This document shows positions 33,082 through 41,358 of a DNA stretch of 54,491 nt, in pieces. Both the position numbers and the translations under genes were made by a program. This DNA is from an uncultured Prevotella sp. GTDB lineage: Bacteria; Bacteroidota; Bacteroidia; Bacteroidales; Bacteroidaceae. The stretch covers positions 1 through 54,491 of the forward strand of contig CAJODK010000007.1 in the NCBI GenBank assembly GCA_905233245.1. The letters run 5' to 3'. A model generated the notes under the pieces. That model saw only the letters and a program-made list of their open reading frames with translations. It was not told where the DNA came from and searched no databases. The number at the start of each line of letters is the position of its first letter. The first letter of the stretch is position 1.

Positions 33082-33852
33082 TTATTTCCAGTCCCTGATG
33101 TCTGCCTTCGCCTCCACTTGGCGTTCGATGTCGTCGGGTAGGGCGGGGAAGAAGTCGATGCCCGTGATGCGTTCTACGGAGTCGATGGAGAGGGGTTCGG
33201 CGGTGGCGTTGTCCTTGTTGTCATATATGAATCCAATGCCCTTCGGAGTGCCATTGAGGCAGAGGATGACCTTGTAGAAAGCCTCGGGCACGGTGACGCG
33301 GTTTTTGCCTATCGTACGGTGTTTGTCGCCATAGAATACGGGTCCGCAGACGATGTATATCTTTCCGTAAGCCTTTGCCCACTCGCGACACTTGATTTCC
33401 AGGTCGTTCCATGCGCCGGCATTGAGGTCGTAGTTCTGCGGACAGCAGTTGGTGTAGAGGAAAGACTCCTTCTGTGCCTGTTCGCTCCATCGGTTGTCGC
33501 CTGAGGGACACATGTGGCCACGGCTGTATCCGCTCTGCATGTAGTCCAGGTAAGTGGCGCGAGGAGTAGGGACGTCATTGTCCTCTTCGAATCGCAACCC
33601 CTTTCTCTTGTATTGGCCGTAGGTATGGTCTTTGGTGAGATACCATGCCACCCAATTGGGCAGGCGTGTCACTTTGTTGTATGAGGTGGTGTAGGCATAT
33701 CGCTTCAGCAGCTGGCTGGGCTGCGAAGTTTTCTGCACGAGCAACTCGCGGTCGTTGCCCATGTTTTCTGTGCCTTTGGAGATGCATGCGCTACCTACTG
33801 CCAGTGTCATCAGCAGTGTAGCGATGAGGGTTATGGTTCTGTTCTGTTTCAT
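33082..33852 (-). CDS. Secreted DNA/RNA non-specific endonuclease
   Basis: 256 residues. The N terminus (MKQNRTITLIATLLMTLAVGSAC) is a signal peptide with a lipobox-like AVGSAC, so it may be a lipoprotein. The beta-beta-alpha-metal nuclease domain shows YSRGHMCPSGDNRWSEQAQKESFLYTNCCPQNYDLNAGAWNDLE, with the catalytic His in RGH and the metal-binding Asn in the N..PQ region, then IYIVCGPVFYG. Such enzymes degrade extracellular nucleic acid for nutrition. The promoter leaves almost no leader (-7 ends 5 bp before ATG). Confidence 0.93.
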   Translation of the reverse strand: MKQNRTITLIATLLMTLAVGSACISKGTENMGNDRELLVQKTSQPSQLLKRYAYTTSYNKVTRLPNWVAWYLTKDHTYGQYKRKGLRFEEDNDVPTPRATYLDYMQSGYSRGHMCPSGDNRWSEQAQKESFLYTNCCPQNYDLNAGAWNDLEIKCREWAKAYGKIYIVCGPVFYGDKHRTIGKNRVTVPEAFYKVILCLNGTPKGIGFIYDNKDNATAEPLSIDSVERITGIDFFPALPDDIERQVEAKADIRDWK

Positions 33853-33856
33853 ACTG

Positions 33857-33888
33857 CAAAATTACTAAGAAAGATTGTGTTTTGCAAA
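33857..33888 (-). promoter_or_regulatory. Promoter of the nuclease gene (nearly leaderless)
   Basis: TTTG (33888-33885), 20 bp, TAATTTTG (33864-33857), with the ATG beginning at 33852. Transcription would start at or within a few bases of the start codon. Confidence 0.7.
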
Positions 33889-34043
33889 CAAATCAAGAAT
33901 TTTAACGCTACGTGCCCATACCCCTCTGTGGACGCTCTTCTGTGGTCTGTAGAAGCATAACAACAGCCGATTGTAGCTTACTAAATTTACTTTCTTTACT
34001 TTTTTTACTTTTTTACTTTCTTGCATAAAAAAGTAACCTGCTG
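33889..34043. other. Short gene-free spacer
   Basis: Contains a T/C-rich run of TTTACTTTT units (33980-34022). No gene, terminator or operator is evident. Confidence 0.4.
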
Positions 34044-34116
34044 TACGCCTGCAGGGAATCGAACCCTGATCTGGGGAACCGGAATCCCCTATTCTAATCC
34101 GTTGAACTACAGGCGC
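34044..34116 (-). tRNA. tRNA-Arg (anticodon CCG)
   Basis: The reverse complement folds as a 73-nt cloverleaf: acceptor GCGCCTG/CAGGCGT (with a G-U closing pair), D arm AGTTCAACGGATTAGAAT, anticodon stem GGGGA/TCCCC with loop TTCCGGT, T arm CAGGG-TTCGATT-CCCTG and discriminator A. CCA is not encoded. A -7 TACCTTTG (34138-34131) lies upstream. Confidence 0.93.
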
Positions 34117-34130
34117 GTGTTTTCAGCGTG

Positions 34131-34138
34131 CAAAGGTA
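34131..34138 (-). promoter_or_regulatory. -7 promoter element of tRNA-Arg
   Basis: TACCTTTG on the minus strand, 14 bp before the mature 5' end. Confidence 0.55.
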
Positions 34139-34197
34139 CAATTTTTTTTTAAAAAAGAGGGGAAAACGCTAAAAAATGTGTATTAATAGGTATAACA

Positions 34198-34229
34198 TTT
34201 GCTTATGTCAAAAAAAAGTATTACCTTTG
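34198..34229 (+). promoter_or_regulatory. Promoter of the parAB operon
   Basis: TTTG (34198-34201), 20 bp, TACCTTTG (34222-34229). ATG codons at 34231 and 34235 follow at once; only 34235 is in frame with ParA. Confidence 0.75.
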
Positions 34230-34234
34230 CATGT

Positions 34235-35011
34235 ATGGAAAAGAAACTAGGTAAAATAATAGCTCTTGCCAACCAAAAGGGAGGCGTAGGCAAAACCACC
34301 ACCGCCATCAATCTGGCAGCGTCGCTGGCTACACTGGAGAAGTCGGTGCTGCTCATCGATGCAGACCCTCAGGCTAATGCCAGCAGCGGACTGGGAGTGG
34401 ACATCCAGGAGGTGGAATGCTCTATCTATGAGTGCATAGTAAATCGTGCTGATGTGCGCGACGCAATATATACTACAGACATCAACGGCCTGGACATCAT
34501 CCCCAGCCACATCAATCTGGTGGGCGCGGAGATAGAGATGCTGACCGTGCCAAACCGTGAGAAGGTGCTCCGCGAACTGCTGGCGCCTATCCGTGAGGAC
34601 TACGACTATATCCTCATCGACTGTTCTCCATCGCTCGGACTGATTACCGTCAACGCCCTGACAGCAGCCAATTCGGTGATAATCCCTGTGCAGTGTGAGT
34701 ACTTCGCTCTGGAGGGTATCGGCAAACTGCTGCATACCATCAAAATCATCAAGACAAAACTGAATCCGAAACTCGAGATAGAGGGTTTCCTGCTGACGAT
34801 GTACGACAACCGTCTGCGTCTGGCCAACCAGATATACGACGAGGTGAAGCGTCACTTCCAGGAACTGGTCTTCAAGACCGTCATACAGCGTAATGTGAAA
34901 CTCTCCGAGAGCCCCAGTCACGGTCTGCCCGTGATACTCTACGACGCTGAGGCAGCGGGTTCGAAGAATCACTTGGCGCTCGCCAAGGAGATTATTAGCA
35001 GAGAAAAATAA
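34235..35011 (+). CDS. parA: ParA/Soj chromosome-partition ATPase
   Basis: 258 residues. The deviant Walker A KGGVGKTTTAINLAASLA is near the N terminus, followed by VLLIDADPQANASSGLG (Walker A'/switch), YDYILIDCSPSLGLITVNAL (Walker B) and PVQCEYFALEGIGKLLHTI. It drives origin segregation with ParB by ATP-dependent nonspecific DNA binding. It has no N-terminal HTH, which fits a chromosomal rather than plasmid P1-type ParA. The stop overlaps the parB ATG by one base (TAATG). The start was set by the promoter, which precludes the upstream TTG. Confidence 0.95.
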   Translation: MEKKLGKIIALANQKGGVGKTTTAINLAASLATLEKSVLLIDADPQANASSGLGVDIQEVECSIYECIVNRADVRDAIYTTDINGLDIIPSHINLVGAEIEMLTVPNREKVLRELLAPIREDYDYILIDCSPSLGLITVNALTAANSVIIPVQCEYFALEGIGKLLHTIKIIKTKLNPKLEIEGFLLTMYDNRLRLANQIYDEVKRHFQELVFKTVIQRNVKLSESPSHGLPVILYDAEAAGSKNHLALAKEIISREK

Positions 35012-35916
35012 TGGCAGTACACAAGAAATACAATACTGGTGCCCGAGGCAATGCCCTGGGACGAGGACTGGATGCGCTGATATCCACCGAAGAGGTGAGC
35101 ACGGGAGGGTCATCGACCATCAATGAGATAGCCATAGACCTCATAGAGGCAAACCCTAATCAGCCACGTCGCGACTTCGATGAGCAGGCCTTGCAGGAAC
35201 TGGCGGCATCCATCCGTGAGATAGGAATTATACAGCCTATCACGCTGCGTCAGCAGACGAATGGCAAGTACATGATAATCGCCGGTGAGCGTCGTTGGCG
35301 TGCCTCGCAGATAGCAGGACTGACGGCTATACCGGCCTATATCCGCACCATCAGTGACGAGAATGTCATGGAGATGGCGCTGGTGGAGAATATCCAGCGT
35401 GAGGATCTCAATGCGATAGAGATAGCACTGGGCTATCAGCACCTGCTGGAGAATGACGGTATGACACAGGAGAAGGTGTCGGAGCGCGTGGGCAAGAGCC
35501 GCGCAGCCATAGCCAACTACCTGCGTCTCTTGCGCCTGCCGGCACAGATACAGCTTGCACTGCAGAAGAAGGATATCGATATGGGACATGCACGTGCGCT
35601 GCTCTCCCTGGAGTCTCCGTCGCTGCAGATCAAGGTCTTCAAGGATATAATAAAGAACGGATACTCCGTGCGCAAGGTGGAGGAACTGGTCAATACACTG
35701 AAGAACGGCGAGGACGTGAAGATAGGCGGCAAGAGCGTCAAAGGAGGTTCGGCTCTGCCAAAGGAATATGAGGCGCTGAAGAGCCGTCTCGCCAAACTCG
35801 TGGGTTCGAAGGTGCAGATGACCTGTTCGCCTAAGGGTAAGGGCAAGATTACCATATCATTTGCCAACGAGGAGGAACTGGAGCATCTTATGATGGTCTT
35901 TGACAAACTGAAGTGA
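35011..35916 (+). CDS. parB: ParB/Spo0J partition protein
   Basis: 301 residues. GLGRGLDALIS-like start (ALGRGLDALISTEE), a ParB/Srx CTPase domain with IEANPNQPRRDFDEQALQELAASIREIGIIQPIT and GERRWRASQIAGLTAIPAYI, the ENIQREDLNAIEIALGYQHLL motif, an HTH (TQEKVSERVGKSRAAIANYLRLL) and a C-terminal dimerisation domain. It clamps on DNA from parS sites and works with ParA. No perfect parS was found in the window. Confidence 0.96.
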   Translation: MAVHKKYNTGARGNALGRGLDALISTEEVSTGGSSTINEIAIDLIEANPNQPRRDFDEQALQELAASIREIGIIQPITLRQQTNGKYMIIAGERRWRASQIAGLTAIPAYIRTISDENVMEMALVENIQREDLNAIEIALGYQHLLENDGMTQEKVSERVGKSRAAIANYLRLLRLPAQIQLALQKKDIDMGHARALLSLESPSLQIKVFKDIIKNGYSVRKVEELVNTLKNGEDVKIGGKSVKGGSALPKEYEALKSRLAKLVGSKVQMTCSPKGKGKITISFANEEELEHLMMVFDKLK

Positions 35917-36602
35917 ACTCAAGGCTCCACTACATAGTCGTAACACTGGCGTTGCTTCTGGTGTGCCATGTGGCGAGAGCGCAGAAGGACTCTACCGATG
36001 CTGTCGTATTCGCCGACAGTCTGCCGGCACTGACCAAGACAGACTCGCTGTCACTGGTGAAGGTGGAGAAGAAGATAGCACGCCAGAAGCGCGACTGGAC
36101 AAAGTGGCGCCCAGACCCCAAGAGGGCGATGTGGCTCGCCATAGTGCTGCCGGGAGCAGGGCAGATATACAATCGCAAGTACTGGAAACTGCCCATCGTC
36201 TATGGAGGATTTCTGGGATGTATCTACGCCATGCGATGGAACAACCAGATGTACCACGACTATTCGCAGGCGTACATAGACCTCTGTGACAACGACCCCA
36301 ATACGGTCAGTTATAACAAGTTTATGCACCTCGGAATCACTATCGACAGCAGCAATGCGGAGCACTACAAGAGCGTTTTCAAGAACCGTAAGGACAAATA
36401 CCGCCGTTGGCGAGACCTGAGTTTCTTTGTCATGTTGGGAGTGTATGCCCTGTCAATCATAGATGCCTATGTCGATGCCTCGCTGTCGAAGTTTGACATA
36501 TCCGATGACCTCAGCCTGCAGATAGAACCAGCCGTGGTGCAGGGACATGAGCGAGGACTCAGCAACTCTGGGATAGGGGTGCATGGAGCACTGAATTTTT
36601 GA
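35913..36602 (+). CDS. DUF5683-type secreted or membrane protein
   Basis: 229 residues with a signal peptide (LHYIVVTLALLLVCHVARAQ), a linker, then a WKPDPKRA-like block (WRPDPKRAMWLAIVLPGAGQIYNRKYWKLPIVYGGFLGCIYAM) with a hydrophobic hairpin, a YSQAYIDLCDNDP stretch and a second membrane segment (FFVMLGVYALSIIDAYVDA). This matches the DUF5683 family found next to parAB and a lytic transglycosylase in Bacteroidetes. The GTG start overlaps the parB stop (GTGA). Function unknown; a cell-envelope role is likely from context. Confidence 0.85.
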   Translation: MNSRLHYIVVTLALLLVCHVARAQKDSTDAVVFADSLPALTKTDSLSLVKVEKKIARQKRDWTKWRPDPKRAMWLAIVLPGAGQIYNRKYWKLPIVYGGFLGCIYAMRWNNQMYHDYSQAYIDLCDNDPNTVSYNKFMHLGITIDSSNAEHYKSVFKNRKDKYRRWRDLSFFVMLGVYALSIIDAYVDASLSKFDISDDLSLQIEPAVVQGHERGLSNSGIGVHGALNF

Positions 36603-36625
36603 AAAAAGAAAGAACTACTAACACA

Positions 36626-38041
36626 ATGATTATAGACAGACTGAAATATTACCTACTATCGATAAGTATCATACTGCTGGGCGTCAATCTGTACGCCGTC
36701 AATCCACCCACAGAAACTGCCGCACCTGACGAGGAGGAAGGGGAGATAGTTGTGGTGGAAGAGGAAACAGACGAAGAGGATGATGAAGAATCAGCCGAGG
36801 ATGCCCCGTCGGTTTACGAACAGGACGAGATAGTCGTCACAGGCAAGGACGGCAAGGAGGAGATAATCGAGGTGCCGGAGGGTCTGGTGCTCGACGAAAA
36901 TCCTGACTCTGCCGACTACAATCGCAGTCACTACCTCGCAGAGGACAGCACTGCAGTGATGCAGCAGGTGATACCAGTATTCGACCAGCAGGTGTATATG
37001 GACCGCCTCAAGCGTATGCCCACGGCGATAGAGATGCCATGGAACGACGTGGTGCAGAAGTTCATAGACCGCTACACGGGCCGCCTGCGCCGCTCCGTCA
37101 GTGTCATGCTGGGAGCACAGAATTTCTACATGCCCATATTCGAACAGGCACTGGAGGTCTATGAGTTGCCTCTCGAACTCAAGTATCTGCCCGTCATAGA
37201 GTCAGCGCTGAAGCCCAATGCTGTCAGTGGCGTGGGAGCAACGGGACTGTGGCAGTTTATGATAGCTACGGGCAAGAGATACTCCCTCAAGGTGAACTCC
37301 ATGATAGACGAGCGACGTGACCCCGTCAAGGCGTCATACGCTGCGGCGCATTACCTGAGTGACCTGTATCAGATATTCGGCGACTGGGCACTCGTCATCG
37401 CTGCCTACAACTGCGGTCCTGGCAATATACAGAAGGCGATACAGCGCGCAGGAGGCAAGAAGGACTATTGGGAGATATACCCATACCTGCCTACGGAGAC
37501 GCGAGGCTACGTACCAGCATTCATCGCTGCCAACTATATCATGACATACTACTGCGAGCACAATATCGCACCAATGGTGGCAACACTGCCAGAGGAGACC
37601 GATACCATCATGCTCTTCCAGAATCTGCATTTCAAGCAGGTCTCTGATGTGCTCGGCATAGAGATGGAGCAGCTGAGAGCCCTCAATCCGCAGTATCGTC
37701 GCGACATAGTCACTGGATATACCGAACCGACAGACCTGAGACTGCCAAAGGAGTATGTGCAGAAATTCATAGAGAATCAGGATGTTATCTTCGCCTACGA
37801 CGTCAGCGACCTCATGAAGCGTGACGTGGTGGATGTCAGCGAGGGTTCGTATGCCTACAAGCCATCTTCAAGGAGTTCTTATCGCAAGAAATACCTGCGT
37901 TCACACAGCAACAAACTGCTCAAGAAGGGTAAGAAATCCAAGCGAGGAAAGTCCTCACGAGTTAAATCTTCGAAGAAGAAGTCTAAGTCAAAGGCTTCAT
38001 CCAAGAAAAGCAAAAAGAAATCTAAAAAGAAAAGAAGATAA
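36626..38041 (+). CDS. Membrane-bound lytic transglycosylase (MltD-like) with basic tail
   Basis: About 471 residues. Signal peptide (YYLLSISIILLGVNLYA), a very acidic stretch (residues about 30-60), then an SLT domain: LPLELKYLPVIESALKPNAVSGVGATGLWQFM with the catalytic Glu in VIES, and AAYNCGPGNIQKAI. A degenerate LysM-like region follows (FKQVSDVLGIEMEQLRALNPQYRRDIV). The last roughly 45 residues are almost only Lys, Ser and Arg, which is unusual and could bind teichoic-like or nucleic-acid polyanions or the acidic N-terminal stretch. It cuts peptidoglycan glycan strands. ATG 36626 is preferred over a TTG at 36599. Confidence 0.92.
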   Translation: MIIDRLKYYLLSISIILLGVNLYAVNPPTETAAPDEEEGEIVVVEEETDEEDDEESAEDAPSVYEQDEIVVTGKDGKEEIIEVPEGLVLDENPDSADYNRSHYLAEDSTAVMQQVIPVFDQQVYMDRLKRMPTAIEMPWNDVVQKFIDRYTGRLRRSVSVMLGAQNFYMPIFEQALEVYELPLELKYLPVIESALKPNAVSGVGATGLWQFMIATGKRYSLKVNSMIDERRDPVKASYAAAHYLSDLYQIFGDWALVIAAYNCGPGNIQKAIQRAGGKKDYWEIYPYLPTETRGYVPAFIAANYIMTYYCEHNIAPMVATLPEETDTIMLFQNLHFKQVSDVLGIEMEQLRALNPQYRRDIVTGYTEPTDLRLPKEYVQKFIENQDVIFAYDVSDLMKRDVVDVSEGSYAYKPSSRSSYRKKYLRSHSNKLLKKGKKSKRGKSSRVKSSKKKSKSKASSKKSKKKSKKKRR

Positions 38042-38065
38042 AAAACAGCCTAAACCTAACTAACT

Positions 38066-40306
38066 ATGACCGATAAAGAGATGATTGATAAAGCCTTCGA
38101 GCAACTGCTGGAGAGCTACATGCACTCCAGTCATCGCAAGAAGGTGGACATCATCAAGCAAGCCTACAACTTCGCCACGAGAGCCCACGAGGGACAACTC
38201 CGTGAGTCGGGCGAACCATATATGCAGCACCCCATAAGAGTGGCTACGATAATATCGAGAGAGATGGGACTCGGCAGCACCAGTATATGTGCAGCATTGC
38301 TCCACGATGTGCTCGAAGGTACCGACTATACCATAGACGATATCGAGAATATCTTCGGAAGGAAGATAGCACAGATAGTGGACGGACTGACCAAGATAGC
38401 CGGCGGTATATTCGGAGACAAAGCATCAGAACAGGCAGAGAACTTCAAGAAACTCCTCCTCACCATGAGCGAGGATATACGCGTCATACTCATAAAGATA
38501 TGCGACCGTCTGGACAATATGCGCCATCTGGACAAGCAACTTGAAGCGAAGCGCTACAAGATATCAGGAGAGACACTGTATATCTACGCACCGTTGGCCA
38601 ATCGTCTGGGACTCAATACTATAAAGACAGAACTGGAAGACCTCTCATTCAAGTATGAGCACCCAGAGGAGTATGAGGGAATAGTAAAGAAACTGGCGCA
38701 TACCAACGAGAAGCGTACCGAACTCTTCGACAACTTCACTGGTCCCATCCGCAAGGCACTCGATGCCATGGGTGCACACTACATTATCAAGGCGCGAGTG
38801 AAGAGCCCTTACTCCATTTGGAATAAGATGCAGAAGAAGCACGTCTCCTTTGACGAGATATACGACATCCTCGCTGTGCGCATAATATTCACGCCAAGAG
38901 AATCCACTGATGAGGTCAATGAGTGCTTCAATATCTACGTGGCACTCACCAAACTGTACAAGTCGCACCCAGACCGCCTGCGTGACTGGCTCTCGCATCC
39001 TAAAGCCAATGGATATCAGGCACTGCACGTTACGCTGATGAGCAATATGGGACAGTGGATAGAGGTGCAGATACGTTCGCAGAAGATGGACGACATCGCA
39101 GAGCAGGGTTTCGCGGCGCACTGGAAATACAAGTCGGACAGCAATACGGAGAAGGTGGCGGAAGACGAGCTCAATGGTTGGTTGCAGACCATCAAGGAGA
39201 TACTCGACGACCCACAGCCTGATGCCATGGACTTCCTCGATGCCATCAAGCTCAACCTCTTTGCCAGCGAGATATTCGTATTCTCACCCAAGGGCGACAT
39301 CATCACCATGCCAGCAGGATGTACAGCACTGGACTATGCTTTCCAGATACACACCTTCCTTGGTACGCACTGCATAGGAGCAAAGGTGAATCATAAACTC
39401 GTGCCACTCTCCCACAAACTCAGTAGCGGAGACCAGGTGGAGATAATCACCAGCACCTCACAGCATGTACAGCCAGTGTGGATTAACTACGTCACTACCG
39501 CCAAGGCACGTACCAAGATACAGACGTTGCTCAGACGACAGGACAGAGAGTATGCCAAGCAGGGCGAGGAGATGCTGTCGACATGGCTGGAGCAGAACGG
39601 ACTCACCCTTACTACATCCAATCTCGACAAACTCACCGAGATGCATCGCACGAAGCACCACGACCAGCTATTTATAGCCATCGCCAAGGGTGACATAGTG
39701 CTCAGCCAGAAGGATATCAACTATATCTTCTATGGTGCGAAGGGAGAGGAAAAGAGTAAGAGATTCACTGGTTGGCGTAAGTACATACCCTTCGTACGTA
39801 GCGCAGGCAAGGTGGTCAAGAAAGGACAGAAGTACCTCACCGTGGGCAAGGACTTCGATAAGACACAGGTGCTCTATATCACTGCAGAGAATATCTCGCA
39901 GTATGTATTCCCTAAGTGTTGCCAGCCTATACCAGGAGATGACATCATAGGCTACGTCAATAAGAAGAAACAGATAGAGATACACCTCCGCTCATGCGCT
40001 GAGGCTACGCGCCTGCAGTCTTCATTCGGCTCTGACATAATAGCCGTCAAGTGGGATATGCACGGAGAGATAGAATTTACTGCCACACTCGCACTGCGAG
40101 GCATAGACCGCAAGGGTATCATACGAGATGCCACACAGGTGCTCGCAGGAACATTCGACATCGATATACACCGTATCACCACACTCTCCGACGATGGCAT
40201 CTTCAATGGCGAGATAGAACTCAAGGTGCGAGATGCCGTGGCTCTGGCAGAGGTGGAGGAGCAGTTGAGACAGATAGACGGAATGCAAACAGTACATCGC
40301 ATATGA
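38066..40306 (+). CDS. RelA/SpoT family (p)ppGpp synthetase/hydrolase
   Basis: 746 residues with all long-RSH domains: HD hydrolase (residues about 30-190), RelA/SpoT synthetase (about 240-370, with RVKSPYSIWNKMQKK, DILAVRIIFTP and GYQALHVTLM), TGS (about 400-465), and a C-terminal ACT (ALRGIDRKGIIRDATQVLAG). In the HD domain H55, H80 and D81 are kept, but the usual HDVVEDT reads HDVLEGT (Gly at 85 where catalytic Asp is expected), and RLHNMR reads RLDNMR. Hydrolase activity may therefore be reduced; the second change may be clade-typical. It follows the transglycosylase by 24 bp in the parAB operon. Confidence 0.94.
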   Translation: MTDKEMIDKAFEQLLESYMHSSHRKKVDIIKQAYNFATRAHEGQLRESGEPYMQHPIRVATIISREMGLGSTSICAALLHDVLEGTDYTIDDIENIFGRKIAQIVDGLTKIAGGIFGDKASEQAENFKKLLLTMSEDIRVILIKICDRLDNMRHLDKQLEAKRYKISGETLYIYAPLANRLGLNTIKTELEDLSFKYEHPEEYEGIVKKLAHTNEKRTELFDNFTGPIRKALDAMGAHYIIKARVKSPYSIWNKMQKKHVSFDEIYDILAVRIIFTPRESTDEVNECFNIYVALTKLYKSHPDRLRDWLSHPKANGYQALHVTLMSNMGQWIEVQIRSQKMDDIAEQGFAAHWKYKSDSNTEKVAEDELNGWLQTIKEILDDPQPDAMDFLDAIKLNLFASEIFVFSPKGDIITMPAGCTALDYAFQIHTFLGTHCIGAKVNHKLVPLSHKLSSGDQVEIITSTSQHVQPVWINYVTTAKARTKIQTLLRRQDREYAKQGEEMLSTWLEQNGLTLTTSNLDKLTEMHRTKHHDQLFIAIAKGDIVLSQKDINYIFYGAKGEEKSKRFTGWRKYIPFVRSAGKVVKKGQKYLTVGKDFDKTQVLYITAENISQYVFPKCCQPIPGDDIIGYVNKKKQIEIHLRSCAEATRLQSSFGSDIIAVKWDMHGEIEFTATLALRGIDRKGIIRDATQVLAGTFDIDIHRITTLSDDGIFNGEIELKVRDAVALAEVEEQLRQIDGMQTVHRI

Positions 40307-41274
40307 AAAAGTTTTTATTGTTATCGTTATCGTTAACGTTAGCGTTGAGCAGCTTTGCTGCGAGTAAATATGATAATCCGGATACTATCTTCGTGTCACG
40401 TGACGGTACGGGCGAATTTCGTACCGTGGGAGAGGCGATAGAAGTGTGTCGCGCCTTTATGGAGTATCATAAGGTCATATATGTCAAGAATGGTACCTAC
40501 AAAGAAAAACTCGTCATCCCGTCATGGCTCACCAATATAGAGATATGTGGCGAGAGCGCTGAGAAGACCATCATCACCTATGATGACCATGCCAATATCC
40601 AGACCATGCTGCCGGCAGGGATGGGGGCAATGGGTACTTTCCGTACCTATACGCTCAAGATAGAGGGAAGCGACATCACACTGAAGAATATCACGATAGA
40701 GAATAATGCAGCAAAACTGGGACAGGCAGTGGCACTGCATACGGAGGGTGACAGACTGACCTTCATAGGGTGTAGATTCCTTGGCAATCAGGATACCGTA
40801 TATACAGGGGTGGGAGGCACACGCCTATATTTCCTCAATTGTTATGTCGAGGGTACTACGGACTTTATCTTCGGCCCATCGATAGCATGGTTTGAGAATT
40901 GCGATATCAAGAGCAAGGCAGACTCGTACGTCACAGCTGCCTCCACTCCTAAGGATCAGAAGTACGGCTACGTATTCAATAAATGCCGACTCTATGCCGA
41001 TCAGGGCGTGAAACGTTGTTATCTCGGCCGTCCTTGGCGTCAGTATGCCTACACTCTCTTCATGAACTGTGAGATAGACGGTCATATCCTTCCCGTGGGT
41101 TGGGATGACTGGAAGAAAGACCACGCCACCATTCGCTACTACGAGTACAATAACACTGGCGCAGGAGTGGGCAAACGCGTAGATTGGGCTCATCAGTTGA
41201 CGAAAAAGGAAGCTCAGCGCATCACTCCAGAGGAGATATTTGGGGGAGACACTTTTTTTCTTAATAAATTATAA
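40303..41274 (+). CDS. Secreted pectinesterase (carbohydrate esterase family 8)
   Basis: 323 residues. The start overlaps the relA/spoT stop (ATGA). Signal peptide MKKFLLLSLSLTLALSSFAAS is encoded by a TTATCG/TTAACG hexamer repeat (40316-40347). The beta-helix domain shows GTGEFRTVGEAIEVC, GNQDTVYTG (catalytic-region Gln and Asp), YVEGTTDFIFGPSIAWFENCDI (catalytic Asp) and YLGRPWRQYAYTLFMNCEI (Arg/Trp). It removes methyl groups from pectin, fitting plant polysaccharide use. Its place behind a stringent-response gene is unexpected. Confidence 0.93.
   Translation: MKKFLLLSLSLTLALSSFAASKYDNPDTIFVSRDGTGEFRTVGEAIEVCRAFMEYHKVIYVKNGTYKEKLVIPSWLTNIEICGESAEKTIITYDDHANIQTMLPAGMGAMGTFRTYTLKIEGSDITLKNITIENNAAKLGQAVALHTEGDRLTFIGCRFLGNQDTVYTGVGGTRLYFLNCYVEGTTDFIFGPSIAWFENCDIKSKADSYVTAASTPKDQKYGYVFNKCRLYADQGVKRCYLGRPWRQYAYTLFMNCEIDGHILPVGWDDWKKDHATIRYYEYNNTGAGVGKRVDWAHQLTKKEAQRITPEEIFGGDTFFLNKL
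40316..40347. repeat. TTATCG/TTAACG hexamer repeat encoding a signal-peptide core
   Basis: TTG-TTATCG-TTATCG-TTAACG-TTAGCG-TTGAGC units encode the alternating Leu-Ser/Thr/Ala residues of the hydrophobic core. Confidence 0.75.
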
Positions 41275-41285
41275 AAGGAAAAGAA

Positions 41286-41331
41286 CTTTCAACCTTCAAC
41301 TTTCAACTTTCAACTAAAATTCGTAACTTTG
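41286..41331 (+). promoter_or_regulatory. CTTTCAAC repeat and promoter of the Nif3-like gene
   Basis: CTTTCAAC/CCTTCAAC repeats (41286-41314) run into TAACTTTG (41324-41331). TTTC at 41301-41304 within the repeat is 19 bp upstream, in the -33 position, the same arrangement as at 1066-1118. Confidence 0.6.
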
Positions 41332-41358
41332 CACCTGAATTAAAACATATCACATAGC

